DNA of 64,000 nt from Nitrospira sp. CR1.3 (lineage in GTDB: Bacteria > Nitrospirota > Nitrospiria > Nitrospirales > Nitrospiraceae), in assembly GCA_014055525.1 (NCBI GenBank), contig WIAH01000001.1, positions 124,001 to 188,000 on the forward strand, in the 5' to 3' direction. Position numbers and translations under genes: made by a program. Below the pieces are notes generated by a model. That model was not told where the DNA came from. It made no database searches and was given only the letters and a program-made list of their open reading frames with translations. Shown piece by piece: positions 52,535 through 60,966 of this stretch (its first letter is position 1; each line of letters starts with the position of its first letter).

Positions 52535-53167
52535 TTACGATTGACGAGAGAACTGGAACCGTTGTGCGGCTCTGGCTGATTTGGCGAGTGCGTCCTGCGC
52601 TTCATCGAGCCCTTGAAGAACCTTCTGAGAAGCTCCCGGTTGCGTTTCGAGAGCCGCGCGGACATTGCGCACGGCGGCCTCCGCCCGGGACTGCTCACAT
52701 GTCATCGCGACAAAGGAAGTTTCGATCGCCTGCATGGCGCCGTTGATGGAATCCGCAAGGTGATCAAGACGGTCGACTTTCCGGAAACGGAGTCGGGCGG
52801 TCAGGTCGCCTTGCGCCCATTGGCCGATGCTGCATTCCAGTACCTGGAGCGGGCCTGCTACTCGCCTCGTCAAGACAAGGCTGAAAATTGCGGCGCCCAG
52901 GAAGAGGACCGGAACGGCGACCCAGACCGTTTCGCTGAGATACAGCAGTTCGGTGGCGGCCTCATGGCGATCCGCAAGAGATGTTCCCGTGTAAAGAGTC
53001 ACAAGCGGCTGAAGATGGGGTCCGAAGAATGCCAGGGTAAAGAACAGCGCCGAGTAGAGGAACAGCAAGAAGCCGATCCAAACCACGTAACCTTTTTGAA
53101 TCCTATGGAGTGTCCTCTCGTCTTGACTTTCCGAGGTATGAGGTCTCTCGATCGTCAGCGTGGCCAT
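52535..53167 (-). CDS. HAMP-domain membrane protein
   Basis: A 210-residue protein. Two transmembrane helices (VVWIGFLLFLYSALFFTLAF; ETVWVAVPVLFLGAAIFSLV) enclose a short periplasmic loop. A HAMP linker follows (TRRVAGPLQVLECSIGQWAQ, GDLTARLRFRKVDRLDHLAD) and then a coiled coil (QSRAEAAVRNVRAALETQPG). There is no kinase or methyl-accepting domain. Pairing with a pilin gene resembles sets in which such proteins serve pilus control. GGAGGAAGT precedes the ATG. Confidence 0.82.
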   Translation of the reverse strand: MATLTIERPHTSESQDERTLHRIQKGYVVWIGFLLFLYSALFFTLAFFGPHLQPLVTLYTGTSLADRHEAATELLYLSETVWVAVPVLFLGAAIFSLVLTRRVAGPLQVLECSIGQWAQGDLTARLRFRKVDRLDHLADSINGAMQAIETSFVAMTCEQSRAEAAVRNVRAALETQPGASQKVLQGLDEAQDALAKSARAAQRFQFSRQS

Positions 53168-53283
53168 ACTTCCTCCCGCGGGCTATTCAGACTTTTCTTG
53201 GGTTCGCTCTCCTGATCGTCGCCTTGCGAGCTCATTGGATAGCGTAGCACCGAAGGACTCTGCCCCCAACAGAATCGAAGAAA

Positions 53284-53475
53284 TCAGCCCCCTCCTTCGC
53301 ATTTCTTGCAGAACAGAGTCTCTCCGATATGCCGCGCACGACCCTCTTCCGTCAGCACCCATGGCCGATTGGTCATCGGCGGCTGATGCCTTACATGCTG
53401 CCCGTGTCCGCAGGCAAGATCCGCCACCCAGTCGCCATGCTCATCCTGGTGATAACCGACAATCGGTTGATTCAT
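53284..53475 (-). CDS. DUF3565 small zinc-binding-like protein
   Basis: A 63-residue protein, MNQPIVGYHQDEHGDWVADL, ACGHGQHVRHQPPMTNRPWV, with a C-terminal CKKC. These are the DUF3565 blocks; Cys and His residues (CGHGQHVRH, CKKC) could bind a metal. Function unknown. The ribosome site is weak. Confidence 0.8.
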   Translation of the reverse strand: MNQPIVGYHQDEHGDWVADLACGHGQHVRHQPPMTNRPWVLTEEGRARHIGETLFCKKCEGGG

Positions 53476-53556
53476 CCATCGGCGGTCCAGTCCCGCCCAC
53501 CGTAAGGGAATTGAGTATCCTGTCGATATCAGACACAGACTGAGAAGGCCAGCAAG

Positions 53557-54012
53557 CTACGGCTTTTCGAACGGCTGCTCAGAACGAACATCAGCGGAAA
53601 AGAACCTCCACCGTCGATCATCACCGACGTCGAAGGTCCCGAGGTACTTCATCCTCTCCTCCAGCGATCGAAATTCTCGCAACGAGACCATGCAGAGGCC
53701 CGGGTCAAAGACGCGAACGTCGAATTGACCCACGACATACAGGAGACCCCTCGCCCCTGCATACAGGTTGCGACGGCTGACGCCCCCCGTATCAGGAAAA
53801 AGTTCGCTGGAAGCGGAACAGCCGCCCGCGGCCGAGACTTTGAGCGTCAGGTTGTACCGGGCGAGGAAGGGATGAGTAGCTGTACGTGTAACGGTAATCA
53901 GAAGGCCGAGCGATGGAATCTCGGCGGTGGCTGGAACTGGAATGTCGCTGTTGCAGGCGGTCAGTAAGCCCCATACGCAAAGCCCACCGGCCGCCCGCGC
54001 GAGTTGCCTCAC
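53557..54012 (-). CDS. Hypothetical lipoprotein, 151 residues
   Basis: The N-terminus LCVWGLLTACNSD is a lipobox. The mature part is beta-rich (LGLLITVTRTATHPFLARYN, LYAGARGLLYVVGQFDVRVF) and lacks known motifs. Its GTG start overlaps the stop of the GlcG-like gene as GTGA, so translation is likely coupled. Function unknown. Confidence 0.7.
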   Translation of the reverse strand: MRQLARAAGGLCVWGLLTACNSDIPVPATAEIPSLGLLITVTRTATHPFLARYNLTLKVSAAGGCSASSELFPDTGGVSRRNLYAGARGLLYVVGQFDVRVFDPGLCMVSLREFRSLEERMKYLGTFDVGDDRRWRFFSADVRSEQPFEKP

Positions 54013-54557
54013 TTGGACGCTGGTACTTTGGGCGCCGCGCCGATGGCATCCAGTCCCGCCTGAGCACAGGCGTCGTCGAGATGGGCGCCGGGAGCGCCGC
54101 CGACGCCGACACCGCCCACGACCTCACCGCCGATCTCGATCGGCAATCCACCGCCGAGCATCAACACGTTGTCATTCATCTCACGTAAGGCCTGAAGCGT
54201 CGGCACTTTGCCAATCAGTTCCGCCAACTCACTCGTCGGACGGCGCAGACTCGCGGCGGTATAGGCCTTTTTCCTGCTGCTGTCGATCGTGTGCGGCCCG
54301 GCTCCGTCGGCGCGCCCCATGGCGCGGAGCTCACCGGCGCGGTCCACGACGGAAACGCTGACCCTGTATCCGTCCTTCTTACAGGCCTCGACAGAAGCAT
54401 GAACCGCCTTGCTGGCCATCGCCAGAGGCAACACCGACTCCTTCGGTAGTTCTTCGGCTGCACAAACGGCCGTTGCCGACAACAGGCAAGATACCAATAG
54501 CAGCGTCGCCGAGAGTTTCTTCGCGCACTTGCTCACAATCAGCGCATTACCTTGCAT
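54009..54557 (-). CDS. Exported GlcG/HbpS-like (DUF336) protein
   Basis: A 182-residue protein. A signal peptide (LLLVSCLLSATAVCAA) precedes a GlcG/HbpS domain: ALAMASKAVHASVEACKKDG-like start, SVSVVDRAGELRAMGRADGA, SSRKKAYTAAS, and LPIEIGGEVVGGVGVGGAPG. Members bind haem or small ligands. The ATG at 54557 has AGGAGGAG upstream. It is followed by a coupled lipoprotein gene, so the two may act together at the cell envelope. Confidence 0.85.
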   Translation of the reverse strand: MQGNALIVSKCAKKLSATLLLVSCLLSATAVCAAEELPKESVLPLAMASKAVHASVEACKKDGYRVSVSVVDRAGELRAMGRADGAGPHTIDSSRKKAYTAASLRRPTSELAELIGKVPTLQALREMNDNVLMLGGGLPIEIGGEVVGGVGVGGAPGAHLDDACAQAGLDAIGAAPKVPASK

Positions 54558-54673
54558 GGAGATCTCCTCCTGGAATGAAATTGACATGATAGTCAACACC
54601 CGTCGCAGACTACGAAGCTGTGGAAGGCCTGTCAAGGGGAGGATTCAGGAGATCGATCAAGAAACGACGGGGA

Positions 54674-54976
54674 CTAGCTCCAGACCACGCGCTCCTGATT
54701 GAGGAGGTAATCGATGACTTCGATGCTGTCGCGCATTTGCGTTTGCGCCCGTTCCGACATTGGAATGACAGCTCCGACGATCTTGCCCGGTTCGATGTCG
54801 TCGAGTGAAGGAATCCCGTCACTCGCGCGGCGCTCCAGATCTTGTCGGTAACTCGCCAAGTGGACCTCCCGTCGGAATCGGTAATGGCTCAGCAATTCCT
54901 GCGCCACGCCAGCAATCCCAGTCAAAATGGGCGTACTGTTAGCATAGCACACCAAGTACAATATCCCTCGTGACAC
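54674..54976 (-). CDS. Hypothetical protein, start uncertain
   Basis: The frame is open from a GTG at 54976, giving up to 100 residues, but a GGGAGG site stands just before an in-frame TTG that would start LASYRQDLERRASDGIPSLD, about 61 residues. The conserved-looking part reads DDIEPGKIVGAVIPMSERAQ and DSIEVIDYLLNQERVVW. No family is recognised and it is likely soluble. Confidence 0.45.
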   Translation of the reverse strand: MSRGILYLVCYANSTPILTGIAGVAQELLSHYRFRREVHLASYRQDLERRASDGIPSLDDIEPGKIVGAVIPMSERAQTQMRDSIEVIDYLLNQERVVWS

Positions 54977-55012
54977 GATCCAACCGATTGAATACTTGAC
55001 AGTTTTCAGTTT

Positions 55013-56038
55013 TTAACGAGAAGACTGCGAAGCGGGAGGGAGGGCGCCGAGAAACGGAAAGGTTCCGACTTGGAGGAGCGGCGTGTCGCCTCGCAAGCGA
55101 AAATCGTCATGACCGGGATCAACAAAGTACGGGTCACCTGTGATGTCCGATTGGGATTTCAGTTCCGGAGCTGGTTGGTTGGGGTTGCCGGCTCTCACAT
55201 AGTCGCCGTCGCTGTTATACAACGCGTTGTAAGAGGTCTGGGCCCGGCTCGATGACGCGACCAGGAATCCGACCCGATTCAACCCCACTACATTTCCGGT
55301 GACTTCACTCTGAGACTGACCGAGAAATGCCGCACCGCCGCCATTTTTCACGAGGGTGTTGCTGACAAGCACCGCCTTGGCCTTATCGTTCACGACCACC
55401 GCTTCGAAGAGACTTCTGGTGATGATATTGCGCTCGAGACGAACCTCCGACTTACCGGCCACATTCACGCCGTGATCGTTGTCGTGAATGAAGTTGGCGA
55501 TGAGCACCGCCTGAGAGTCGGCGAACTGGACACCAGTCGTCTCGCTGCCGCCGATAGTGCAGTCCTCGATGCGCGCATCCTGCACTTGCTGGCTGAACAC
55601 CATGCCGTTCACCGTCAGTCGCTTGAGGAGCACACCGCGGCCGTTGAACAACCCGACCGCATGGCCCCCGTGTTCATTGATTGTCATATCGCTGATCTCG
55701 ATGTTCGCGGCTCCATAAGGCCACTTCCCTACGTGCAGCACTCCCACGACATCTTCCCGTCCGAGCAGCGTGACCTGCTCCCGTCCGGCCCCGACCAACT
55801 TCACCTGTTCTTTGCTGTGAACAGTGACGTCCTGCTGATACCGCCCTGGTTTCAGAAACACCGTGTCGCCTTTCTGGGCGCTATCGATTGCTTCTTGGAT
55901 CGACGTGAAGTCTCCAGATCCGTCCAAAGCCACGACAATGGTACGAGGACCATGCCGGACGGACTCCTCCGCCGATACTAGGCTGGAGGCCGACACCAGC
56001 ATGCCCAGGATGACTATGAATCGAATTGCAGCCTGCAT
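55013..56038 (-). CDS. Exported right-handed parallel beta-helix protein (NosD/pectinesterase-like)
   Basis: A 341-residue protein. A signal peptide (FIVILGMLVSASSLVSAEE) precedes IVVALDGSGDFTSIQEAIDS, AQKGDTVFLKPGRYQQDVTV, the start of pectinesterase-like beta helices. Repeated short strands follow (FSQQVQDARIEDCTIGGSET, HDNDHGVNVAGKSEVRLERN), as in right-handed helices of the NosD/PbH1 type. It may bind or act on polysaccharide; the catalytic residues of pectinesterases are not obvious. It is transcribed divergently from coaE. Confidence 0.82.
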   Translation of the reverse strand: MQAAIRFIVILGMLVSASSLVSAEESVRHGPRTIVVALDGSGDFTSIQEAIDSAQKGDTVFLKPGRYQQDVTVHSKEQVKLVGAGREQVTLLGREDVVGVLHVGKWPYGAANIEISDMTINEHGGHAVGLFNGRGVLLKRLTVNGMVFSQQVQDARIEDCTIGGSETTGVQFADSQAVLIANFIHDNDHGVNVAGKSEVRLERNIITRSLFEAVVVNDKAKAVLVSNTLVKNGGGAAFLGQSQSEVTGNVVGLNRVGFLVASSSRAQTSYNALYNSDGDYVRAGNPNQPAPELKSQSDITGDPYFVDPGHDDFRLRGDTPLLQVGTFPFLGALPPASQSSR

Positions 56039-56123
56039 GGGTTAAGGTCTTACAGGCGCGCTACGCGGGATGTCAACCCGGGTTTCTTGTGGGCTACAAG
56101 TCCTCATGATAAGCTCCGCCGCA

Positions 56124-56726
56124 ATGCTTCTTGTGGGGCTCACTGGCGGCCTGGCGACCGGGAAAACAACCGTCGCGAGGATGTTTAAACAATGCGGCGG
56201 CATACTGATCGACGCCGATGAGTTGGCCAGAGAGGTCGTCCGACCCGACACTCCTGCTTGGCGGGAAATCGTCAAGACATTCGGCACGTCGATCCTCAAT
56301 CCGGACCAGACGCTTGATCGCCACAAGCTTGGCGTCCTCGTCTTCCGCCACCCGGCTAAGCGCCGCGCGCTCGAGCGAATCATTCATCCTCGTGTTGCAC
56401 GCTTGCAGGCCAGACTGACCAGAGATGCGGCCAAGAGAAACCCGCGGTCTGTGGTCGTGTATGAGGTGCCCCTGCTCTTCGAAGCCGGTGTCGACAAACG
56501 AGTCGATCACATCGTCGTCGTCGCAGCCGATCGGAATACCCAGATTGCCAGACTCAAGAGGCGGAACCGCCTGACGAGAGCCGAGTCACTCCGCCGGATC
56601 AGAAGTCAGCTCCCATTGAACCGAAAAATCGCGCGGGCCGACATCGTCCTCGATGGGACATGGTCTCGTCCGGCTCTCCGTGCTGAAGTTCGTAAACTGT
56701 ATCGAGCCTTCCAACGACTTGCGTAG
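56124..56726 (+). CDS. coaE: Dephospho-CoA kinase
   Basis: A protein of about 200 residues that phosphorylates dephospho-CoA in the last step of CoA synthesis. LVGLTGGLATGKTTVARMF carries Walker A, GILIDADELAREVV the DAD motif, and IHPRVARLQARLTRD, VVVYEVPLLFEAGVDKRVDH, RNRLTRAESLRRI the remaining CoaE blocks. In-frame ATGs at 56070, 56106 and 56124 are possible; the last gives the normal distance to Walker A, though ribosome sites are weak for all. Confidence 0.92.
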   Translation: MLLVGLTGGLATGKTTVARMFKQCGGILIDADELAREVVRPDTPAWREIVKTFGTSILNPDQTLDRHKLGVLVFRHPAKRRALERIIHPRVARLQARLTRDAAKRNPRSVVVYEVPLLFEAGVDKRVDHIVVVAADRNTQIARLKRRNRLTRAESLRRIRSQLPLNRKIARADIVLDGTWSRPALRAEVRKLYRAFQRLA

Positions 56727-56787
56727 GCTTTCTCTCGCATAACCCCGTTCTGTTATCCCTTGGCGCCCTGTGTTAGATTGAACGGCC

Positions 56788-57732
56788 ATGCACGACGTCG
56801 TCATCATCGGATCAGGTCCAGCAGGGCTGACAGCCGCGATTTACGCCGCTCGTGCCAATTTGTCTCCTGTCTTGGTTGAAGGATGGCAGTCGGGCGGTCA
56901 ACTCACGACCACAACCGACGTTGAGAACTACCCCGGCTTCGGCAAGGGCATCATGGGGCCGGAGTTGATGAAAGAAATGCGGTCGCAGGCCGAACGCTTC
57001 GGCACGCGGTTTCAGACCGGCGACGTGACCGCCGTCAACATCCGGAAGCGTCCATTCGCCGTGACGGTCGACGGCGAGCGGGTGATCGAGACCAAGACCT
57101 TGATCATCGCCACCGGCGCGTCGGCGATTCCACTCGGCCTCAAGAACGAATCCCGCCTCATCGGGCGCGGCGTTTCAACCTGCGCGACCTGCGACGGCTT
57201 TTTCTTCCGCGGCAAGGAGCTGATCGTGGTCGGCGGCGGCGACAGCGCGATAGAAGAAGCCGCCTTCCTCACTAAGTTTGCCACCAAGGTTTCGGTCGTC
57301 CACCGGAGGGACAAGTTGCGCGCCTCGAAGATCATGCAGGATCGAGCCATGAAAAACGAAAAAATCACGTTCATCTGGAATACCGTCGTCGAGGATATTC
57401 TGGGTACGGATGTGGTGACCGGCGCCAGACTGAAAAACATCGTAACCGGGCACAAGACCGACCTCCCCTGCGCGGGGATCTTCGTCGCCATCGGTCATCG
57501 ACCCAACACGGGGCTGTTCACCGGGCAATTGAAGATGGACGAGAAAGGGTATCTCGTCACCAGTCACGGCACAGCCACCAGCGTGCCTGGGGTGTTTGCC
57601 GCCGGGGACGTGCAGGACTCCACCTATCGACAGGCCGTCACCGCCGCCGGCTCCGGCTGCATGGCCGCGATGGACGCCGAACGCTACCTGGAATCCTCAG
57701 GCGAGAGGCGAGGGGCAAGCGGCGAAGGGTAA
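56788..57732 (+). CDS. trxB: Thioredoxin reductase
   Basis: A 314-residue NADPH-dependent thioredoxin reductase. [20 protein letters not shown] is the FAD site, CATCDG the redox centre (Cys132, Cys135), [19 protein letters not shown] the NADPH site, and [20 protein letters not shown] the C-terminal FAD block. The last 12 residues ([12 protein letters not shown]) are coded by a heptamer repeat and are not part of the family fold; without it the protein would end near YLE. It is upstream of thiI. Confidence 0.95.
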   Translation: MHDVVIIGSGPAGLTAAIYAARANLSPVLVEGWQSGGQLTTTTDVENYPGFGKGIMGPELMKEMRSQAERFGTRFQTGDVTAVNIRKRPFAVTVDGERVIETKTLIIATGASAIPLGLKNESRLIGRGVSTCATCDGFFFRGKELIVVGGGDSAIEEAAFLTKFATKVSVVHRRDKLRASKIMQDRAMKNEKITFIWNTVVEDILGTDVVTGARLKNIVTGHKTDLPCAGIFVAIGHRPNTGLFTGQLKMDEKGYLVTSHGTATSVPGVFAAGDVQDSTYRQAVTAAGSGCMAAMDAERYLESSGERRGASGEG

Positions 57733-57760
57733 GAACGTCCGTCCCGTCCCGTCCCGTCCC
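57699..57760. repeat. Heptamer and pentamer repeats at the trxB end
   Basis: Units AGGCGAG, AGGCGAG, GGGCAAG, CGGCGAA, GGGTAAG run in 7-bp register from 57699 to 57733 and supply both the last residues and the TAA stop of trxB. A tract of four GTCCC units follows at 57741-57760, then CCTGGCT and CCTCGCT, again 7 bp apart. It fills most of the trxB-thiI gap. Confidence 0.8.
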
Positions 57761-57802
57761 CTGGCTCCTCGCTCCACACCCCGTGCATCGGAAGGATTGG
57801 CT

Positions 57803-58981
57803 ATGCACTGCGTCATCATCCATTACCACGAGTTGGCGCTGAAGGGCCGCAACCGCGACTTTTTCGAGCAACGGTTGGTCCGGAACATTCGCTCCGCTCT
57901 CAAAGACCTCCGCATCAAACGGATCGAGAGTTTACGCAGCCGTATCCGTGTCATTCTGCCCCCACAGATCGACGAAGCACGCGTGATCGACCGATTGGCT
58001 CGAGTGTTCGGCATCGCCAATTTTTCGCTCGCCCAGGCCGTGCCCCTGGATCTGATGAATCCGAACCTCGATGAGTTGATGCAGAACATCGGAGCGGCCG
58101 TTCGGGATCGATCGTTCGAGAGTTTTCGTGTGACTGCGAAACGTGCCGATAAACGCCTGGTCCTCACATCGATGGATGTCGAAAAAGCCGTCGGGAAGCA
58201 CCTCTGTCAATTGACCGGGAAAAAGGTCAAGCTGACCGAACCGGACTTGACCGTCTACGTCGAACTTCTGACGAAAGAAGCGTACTTTTCCCTGGAGAAA
58301 GTAGCAGGTCCGGGAGGCATGCCGGTAGGAGTCAGCGGCACAGTCGCTTGCCTCATTTCAGGCGGAATCGATTCCCCCGTGGCGGCCTACCGCATGATGA
58401 AACGAGGATGCAACGCCGCATTCGTCCACTTCTCGGGTCGCCCGCTGGTAAGCCGGGCTTCGGAGGAAAAAGTCCGTGAACTGGTCCAAACCCTGACCGC
58501 CTACCAGTACCATTCACGATTGTACGTGGTACCGTTTGGTGAGATTCAACGCGAGATCGTCGCGCACGCTCCCGCGCCGTATCGAGTCGTCCTATACCGC
58601 CGCCTGATGATACGCATCGCTGGTGAGTTGGCCCAACGGGAACGCTGCTGGGGATTGGTGACAGGAGACAGCCTGGGGCAAGTGGCCTCTCAGACCCCTG
58701 AGAATCTGACGGTGATTGAAGAGGCAGCCGGACTGCCGGTTCTGCGCCCGCTCATCGGCATGGATAAAGTCGAAATTACCCGTCAGGCCGAACAGATCGA
58801 CACCTTTACGACCTCGATTGAACCGGACCAGGACTGCTGCTCTCTGTTCACGCCGCCGCATCCCAGCACCAAGACACGAATCGATGACATCCGGAAAATC
58901 GAACGGGCCTTCGACATCGGGGCCCTCGTGAAACAGGGGGTTGAAAAGACCGAGCTGTCCGAGTTCACCTTTCCTGCCTAG
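57803..58981 (+). CDS. thiI: tRNA 4-thiouridine synthase ThiI, without rhodanese domain
   Basis: A 392-residue ThiI. An N-terminal ferredoxin-like and THUMP region (IIHYHELALKGRNRDFFEQR, FRVTAKRADKRLVLTSMDVE) is followed by the PP-loop ATPase site GTVACLISGGIDSPVAAYRM and by TGDSLGQVASQTPENL. It ends at SEFTFPA with no C-terminal rhodanese domain, so sulfur must come from a partner enzyme. It thiolates U8 of tRNA and may supply thiamin synthesis. The ATG at 57803 has a GGAAGGA site. Confidence 0.93.
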   Translation: MHCVIIHYHELALKGRNRDFFEQRLVRNIRSALKDLRIKRIESLRSRIRVILPPQIDEARVIDRLARVFGIANFSLAQAVPLDLMNPNLDELMQNIGAAVRDRSFESFRVTAKRADKRLVLTSMDVEKAVGKHLCQLTGKKVKLTEPDLTVYVELLTKEAYFSLEKVAGPGGMPVGVSGTVACLISGGIDSPVAAYRMMKRGCNAAFVHFSGRPLVSRASEEKVRELVQTLTAYQYHSRLYVVPFGEIQREIVAHAPAPYRVVLYRRLMIRIAGELAQRERCWGLVTGDSLGQVASQTPENLTVIEEAAGLPVLRPLIGMDKVEITRQAEQIDTFTTSIEPDQDCCSLFTPPHPSTKTRIDDIRKIERAFDIGALVKQGVEKTELSEFTFPA

Positions 58982-59564
58982 ATCGTTCGAGCGCCTTCTC
59001 CCTGACAATCCGGAAATGCGATTCCAGTTCTCGCCTCGTTGCAAGCGCCACCAGCCAATCAGGCACGATCGAATCAATCGCCACGACCAGCTCAAAGTCC
59101 GCGACGGTGTGCGCGCCGCCGTTTGCTGCGGTCAATTTCCAGACGCGATGGTACCTCTTGAAATCCCCCTCGACAAGATCGGTCACGATTCCGCCCGGGG
59201 GGGACGGGCGTGATTCTGTAACCAGGCGGCGTTCTCCCGGCAGCAAGGCATGGTCGATCCGAAGATCCGTCCTGGCCACACCATCCTGAATCTTGAGATC
59301 GACCAACTTCATCCGCACCTCAAACAAATCCGGCCAGTGCGTGTAATCGGTCAGCATCGCGAAAATCACGTCCGGCCTGGCCGGAAACAGGACTCGCGCC
59401 GTAGCCCTGACTCCACCACCTGGCTCCGTCCTCACTTCCAGAGCCTCTGAATCCGGGGCGGCCCAGGCGCCCTGTGGCCACGGAGACCCAAGAAGAACCG
59501 CGATGTGAATCAGCGCGAACAGGACCGCGGAAGTCGCTGGAATCCGGTTATCCGACGATCGCAT
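58965..59564 (-). CDS. Exported SRPBCC/START-like domain protein
   Basis: A protein of about 199 residues. The N-terminal hydrophobic segment (ATSAVLFALIHIAVLLGSPW) ends in GAWA, a likely signal peptide. The body is an SRPBCC domain: ARVLFPARPDVIFAMLTDYT, HWPDLFEVRMKLVDLKIQDG, LVEGDFKRYHRVWKLT. It would hold a hydrophobic ligand in a cavity. The ATG at 59564 overlaps the end of the DGQHR gene by 17 bp, and its 3' end overlaps convergent thiI by 17 bp. Confidence 0.8.
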   Translation of the reverse strand: MRSSDNRIPATSAVLFALIHIAVLLGSPWPQGAWAAPDSEALEVRTEPGGGVRATARVLFPARPDVIFAMLTDYTHWPDLFEVRMKLVDLKIQDGVARTDLRIDHALLPGERRLVTESRPSPPGGIVTDLVEGDFKRYHRVWKLTAANGGAHTVADFELVVAIDSIVPDWLVALATRRELESHFRIVREKALERSRQER

Positions 59565-60660
59565 CCAACAACCGCTGATGAATCTTTCGGACACGCTCCA
59601 GCTGGCCCTTAGCGGGGAATCGTTCATAAAACCCCTCGGCCCGGAATTCTTTCCCGAGCGCCGCCCAGGGTTTCAGCAGTTCGGTGAACGGTTTGTGCGA
59701 CCGTTGCTCGTCCCAGTCGCCCATCAGCTTCCGATCGACGATGAGGTCGTCCAGCACTCGAATCAGCGCTTTCAAGGTCACGTCCCGCGTAAACATGTAC
59801 CGGTCGTTGTGGCCCCACACGTCTTCCATGACGTCCTTCACGCCCTTGAGATAGTCCCGGACCAGCGCATAGCAGCGATCGGCCTTCATTCCCAAGTTCG
59901 ATTCCATCCAGCGCTTGTGTGAAATCACGACCTTGAGCAGCTCATTGAAGAGTTCCGACTGCAATACCCATTTTTCCTGCTTGCTGCGTCCACCCAAGCG
60001 GTTGATTTTGTACTGCAACGGGGAATCGGCCTCGCCATACAGCAAATTCACGACCTTGGCGGAAAACTTCTTCTCCGGACTTTCCCAGGAGACCTTTTCG
60101 TAGAGATCGACAAGGTGAGACCGATTGATCCTTGTATGTGTGCTGTTGATGATCACAAACATCTCCGTGGCAAATTCCCCGCTCCTCCCGTCGAACAGGA
60201 TGCAGGGCACCTCCACTTGGTCGATCTGGTCGGGATGCCGCTGTTGAAAAAAGTGCAGGCCGGCGAGCCGATGCTGCCCGTCGATAATCAGATATTTTCC
60301 CTTCGGCTCGGTCAGGTGGCCGATCGATTCGTTGTCGCCGGATCGTTGAAAACGGAGGGTTTCATCCGTAAAGAGCAGCACCGTTCCTGGAATCATCGGT
60401 TGGGCAACGACCGTCTCATAAAAGTTCACGATCTGTTTGACCTTCTGCCGGTTGAGCAGGCGCTGAAAACCTTTCTCGCTCCGTTCGATTCCGGCGATGA
60501 ACTGCGCCACATCGTCATGCTCCGATAGTTTCGATTGGGCGAGTTCCTCGCCCTCGAAGTAGTACCGGCTTGTGAACCGCACCTTCGACAGCAAATCGGC
60601 CGCGTTGTAGCCGATAAAGTAGAACATGCCCTCTTTTTGACGGATGCGCGTCGCCAGCAT
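59548..60660 (-). CDS. DGQHR-domain protein (DndB/ParB-fold-like), orphan
   Basis: A 370-residue protein with the signature IIDGQHRLAGLHFFQQRHPD. N-terminal EGMFYFIGYNAADLLSKVRF and central FVIINSTHTRINRSHLVDLY and FSAKVVNLLYGEADSPL are shared by DGQHR-type proteins such as DndB, which represses and modulates DNA phosphorothioation. No other dnd genes (dndACDE) are nearby, so its role is open. The ATG at 60660 follows GGAGG; the longer frame runs into the MITE-like element upstream. Confidence 0.85.
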   Translation of the reverse strand: MLATRIRQKEGMFYFIGYNAADLLSKVRFTSRYYFEGEELAQSKLSEHDDVAQFIAGIERSEKGFQRLLNRQKVKQIVNFYETVVAQPMIPGTVLLFTDETLRFQRSGDNESIGHLTEPKGKYLIIDGQHRLAGLHFFQQRHPDQIDQVEVPCILFDGRSGEFATEMFVIINSTHTRINRSHLVDLYEKVSWESPEKKFSAKVVNLLYGEADSPLQYKINRLGGRSKQEKWVLQSELFNELLKVVISHKRWMESNLGMKADRCYALVRDYLKGVKDVMEDVWGHNDRYMFTRDVTLKALIRVLDDLIVDRKLMGDWDEQRSHKPFTELLKPWAALGKEFRAEGFYERFPAKGQLERVRKIHQRLLDAIVG

Positions 60661-60692
60661 GGGTCCTCCTCTCACAAGTTGCCCCGAATCAG

Positions 60693-60903
60693 CAGGATGA
60701 TCAAAAAACCCGTTCAGCAAGGCTGCGGCGAGCGAAGAGGCGAGGAGGTACACACCGCACTTCGTGTGGGCCGTTCGTTCTTTCGATAGTCCCTGGCGAA
60801 CGGATAAGGTCCTTCAGGCTTTCGTACCTCCAAGAAGCTCTTCTTCAGCGTAGAGCATTTGAGCGATGCGAGAACGAAGGTGGCGGGTTTTTTCAACATC
60901 CTG
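60693..60903. mobile_element. MITE-like element, 211 bp
   Basis: The ends are imperfect inverted repeats: CAGGATGATCAAAAAACCCG at 60693-60712 and CGGGTTTTTTCAACATCCTG at 60884-60903 (18 of 20 positions match). The interior has no gene and carries purine-rich CGGCGAGCGAAGAGGCGAGG and GAGCGATGCGAGAACGA. I recall intergenic elements of this kind, with terminal CAGGATG-T-AAAAA, from Nitrospirota and NC10 genomes. Only one copy is in this window. Confidence 0.65.
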
Positions 60904-60966
60904 CCTGTGATTCTACGCAGAGTCCGTGATGGCCGCAAGCGCACCGCCTGTGCTACCATCGCCGGC

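Noticed and set aside
57737..57760. GTCCC tandem tract as part of a CRISPR or regulatory array
   Set aside because: It is only four 5-bp units with no spacers; simple slippage repeat. No CRISPR array or cas gene is in the window.
60661..60753. N-terminal extension of the DGQHR protein to 60753
   Set aside because: The extra 31 residues lie partly in the MITE-like element and a GGAGG site precedes the ATG at 60660.
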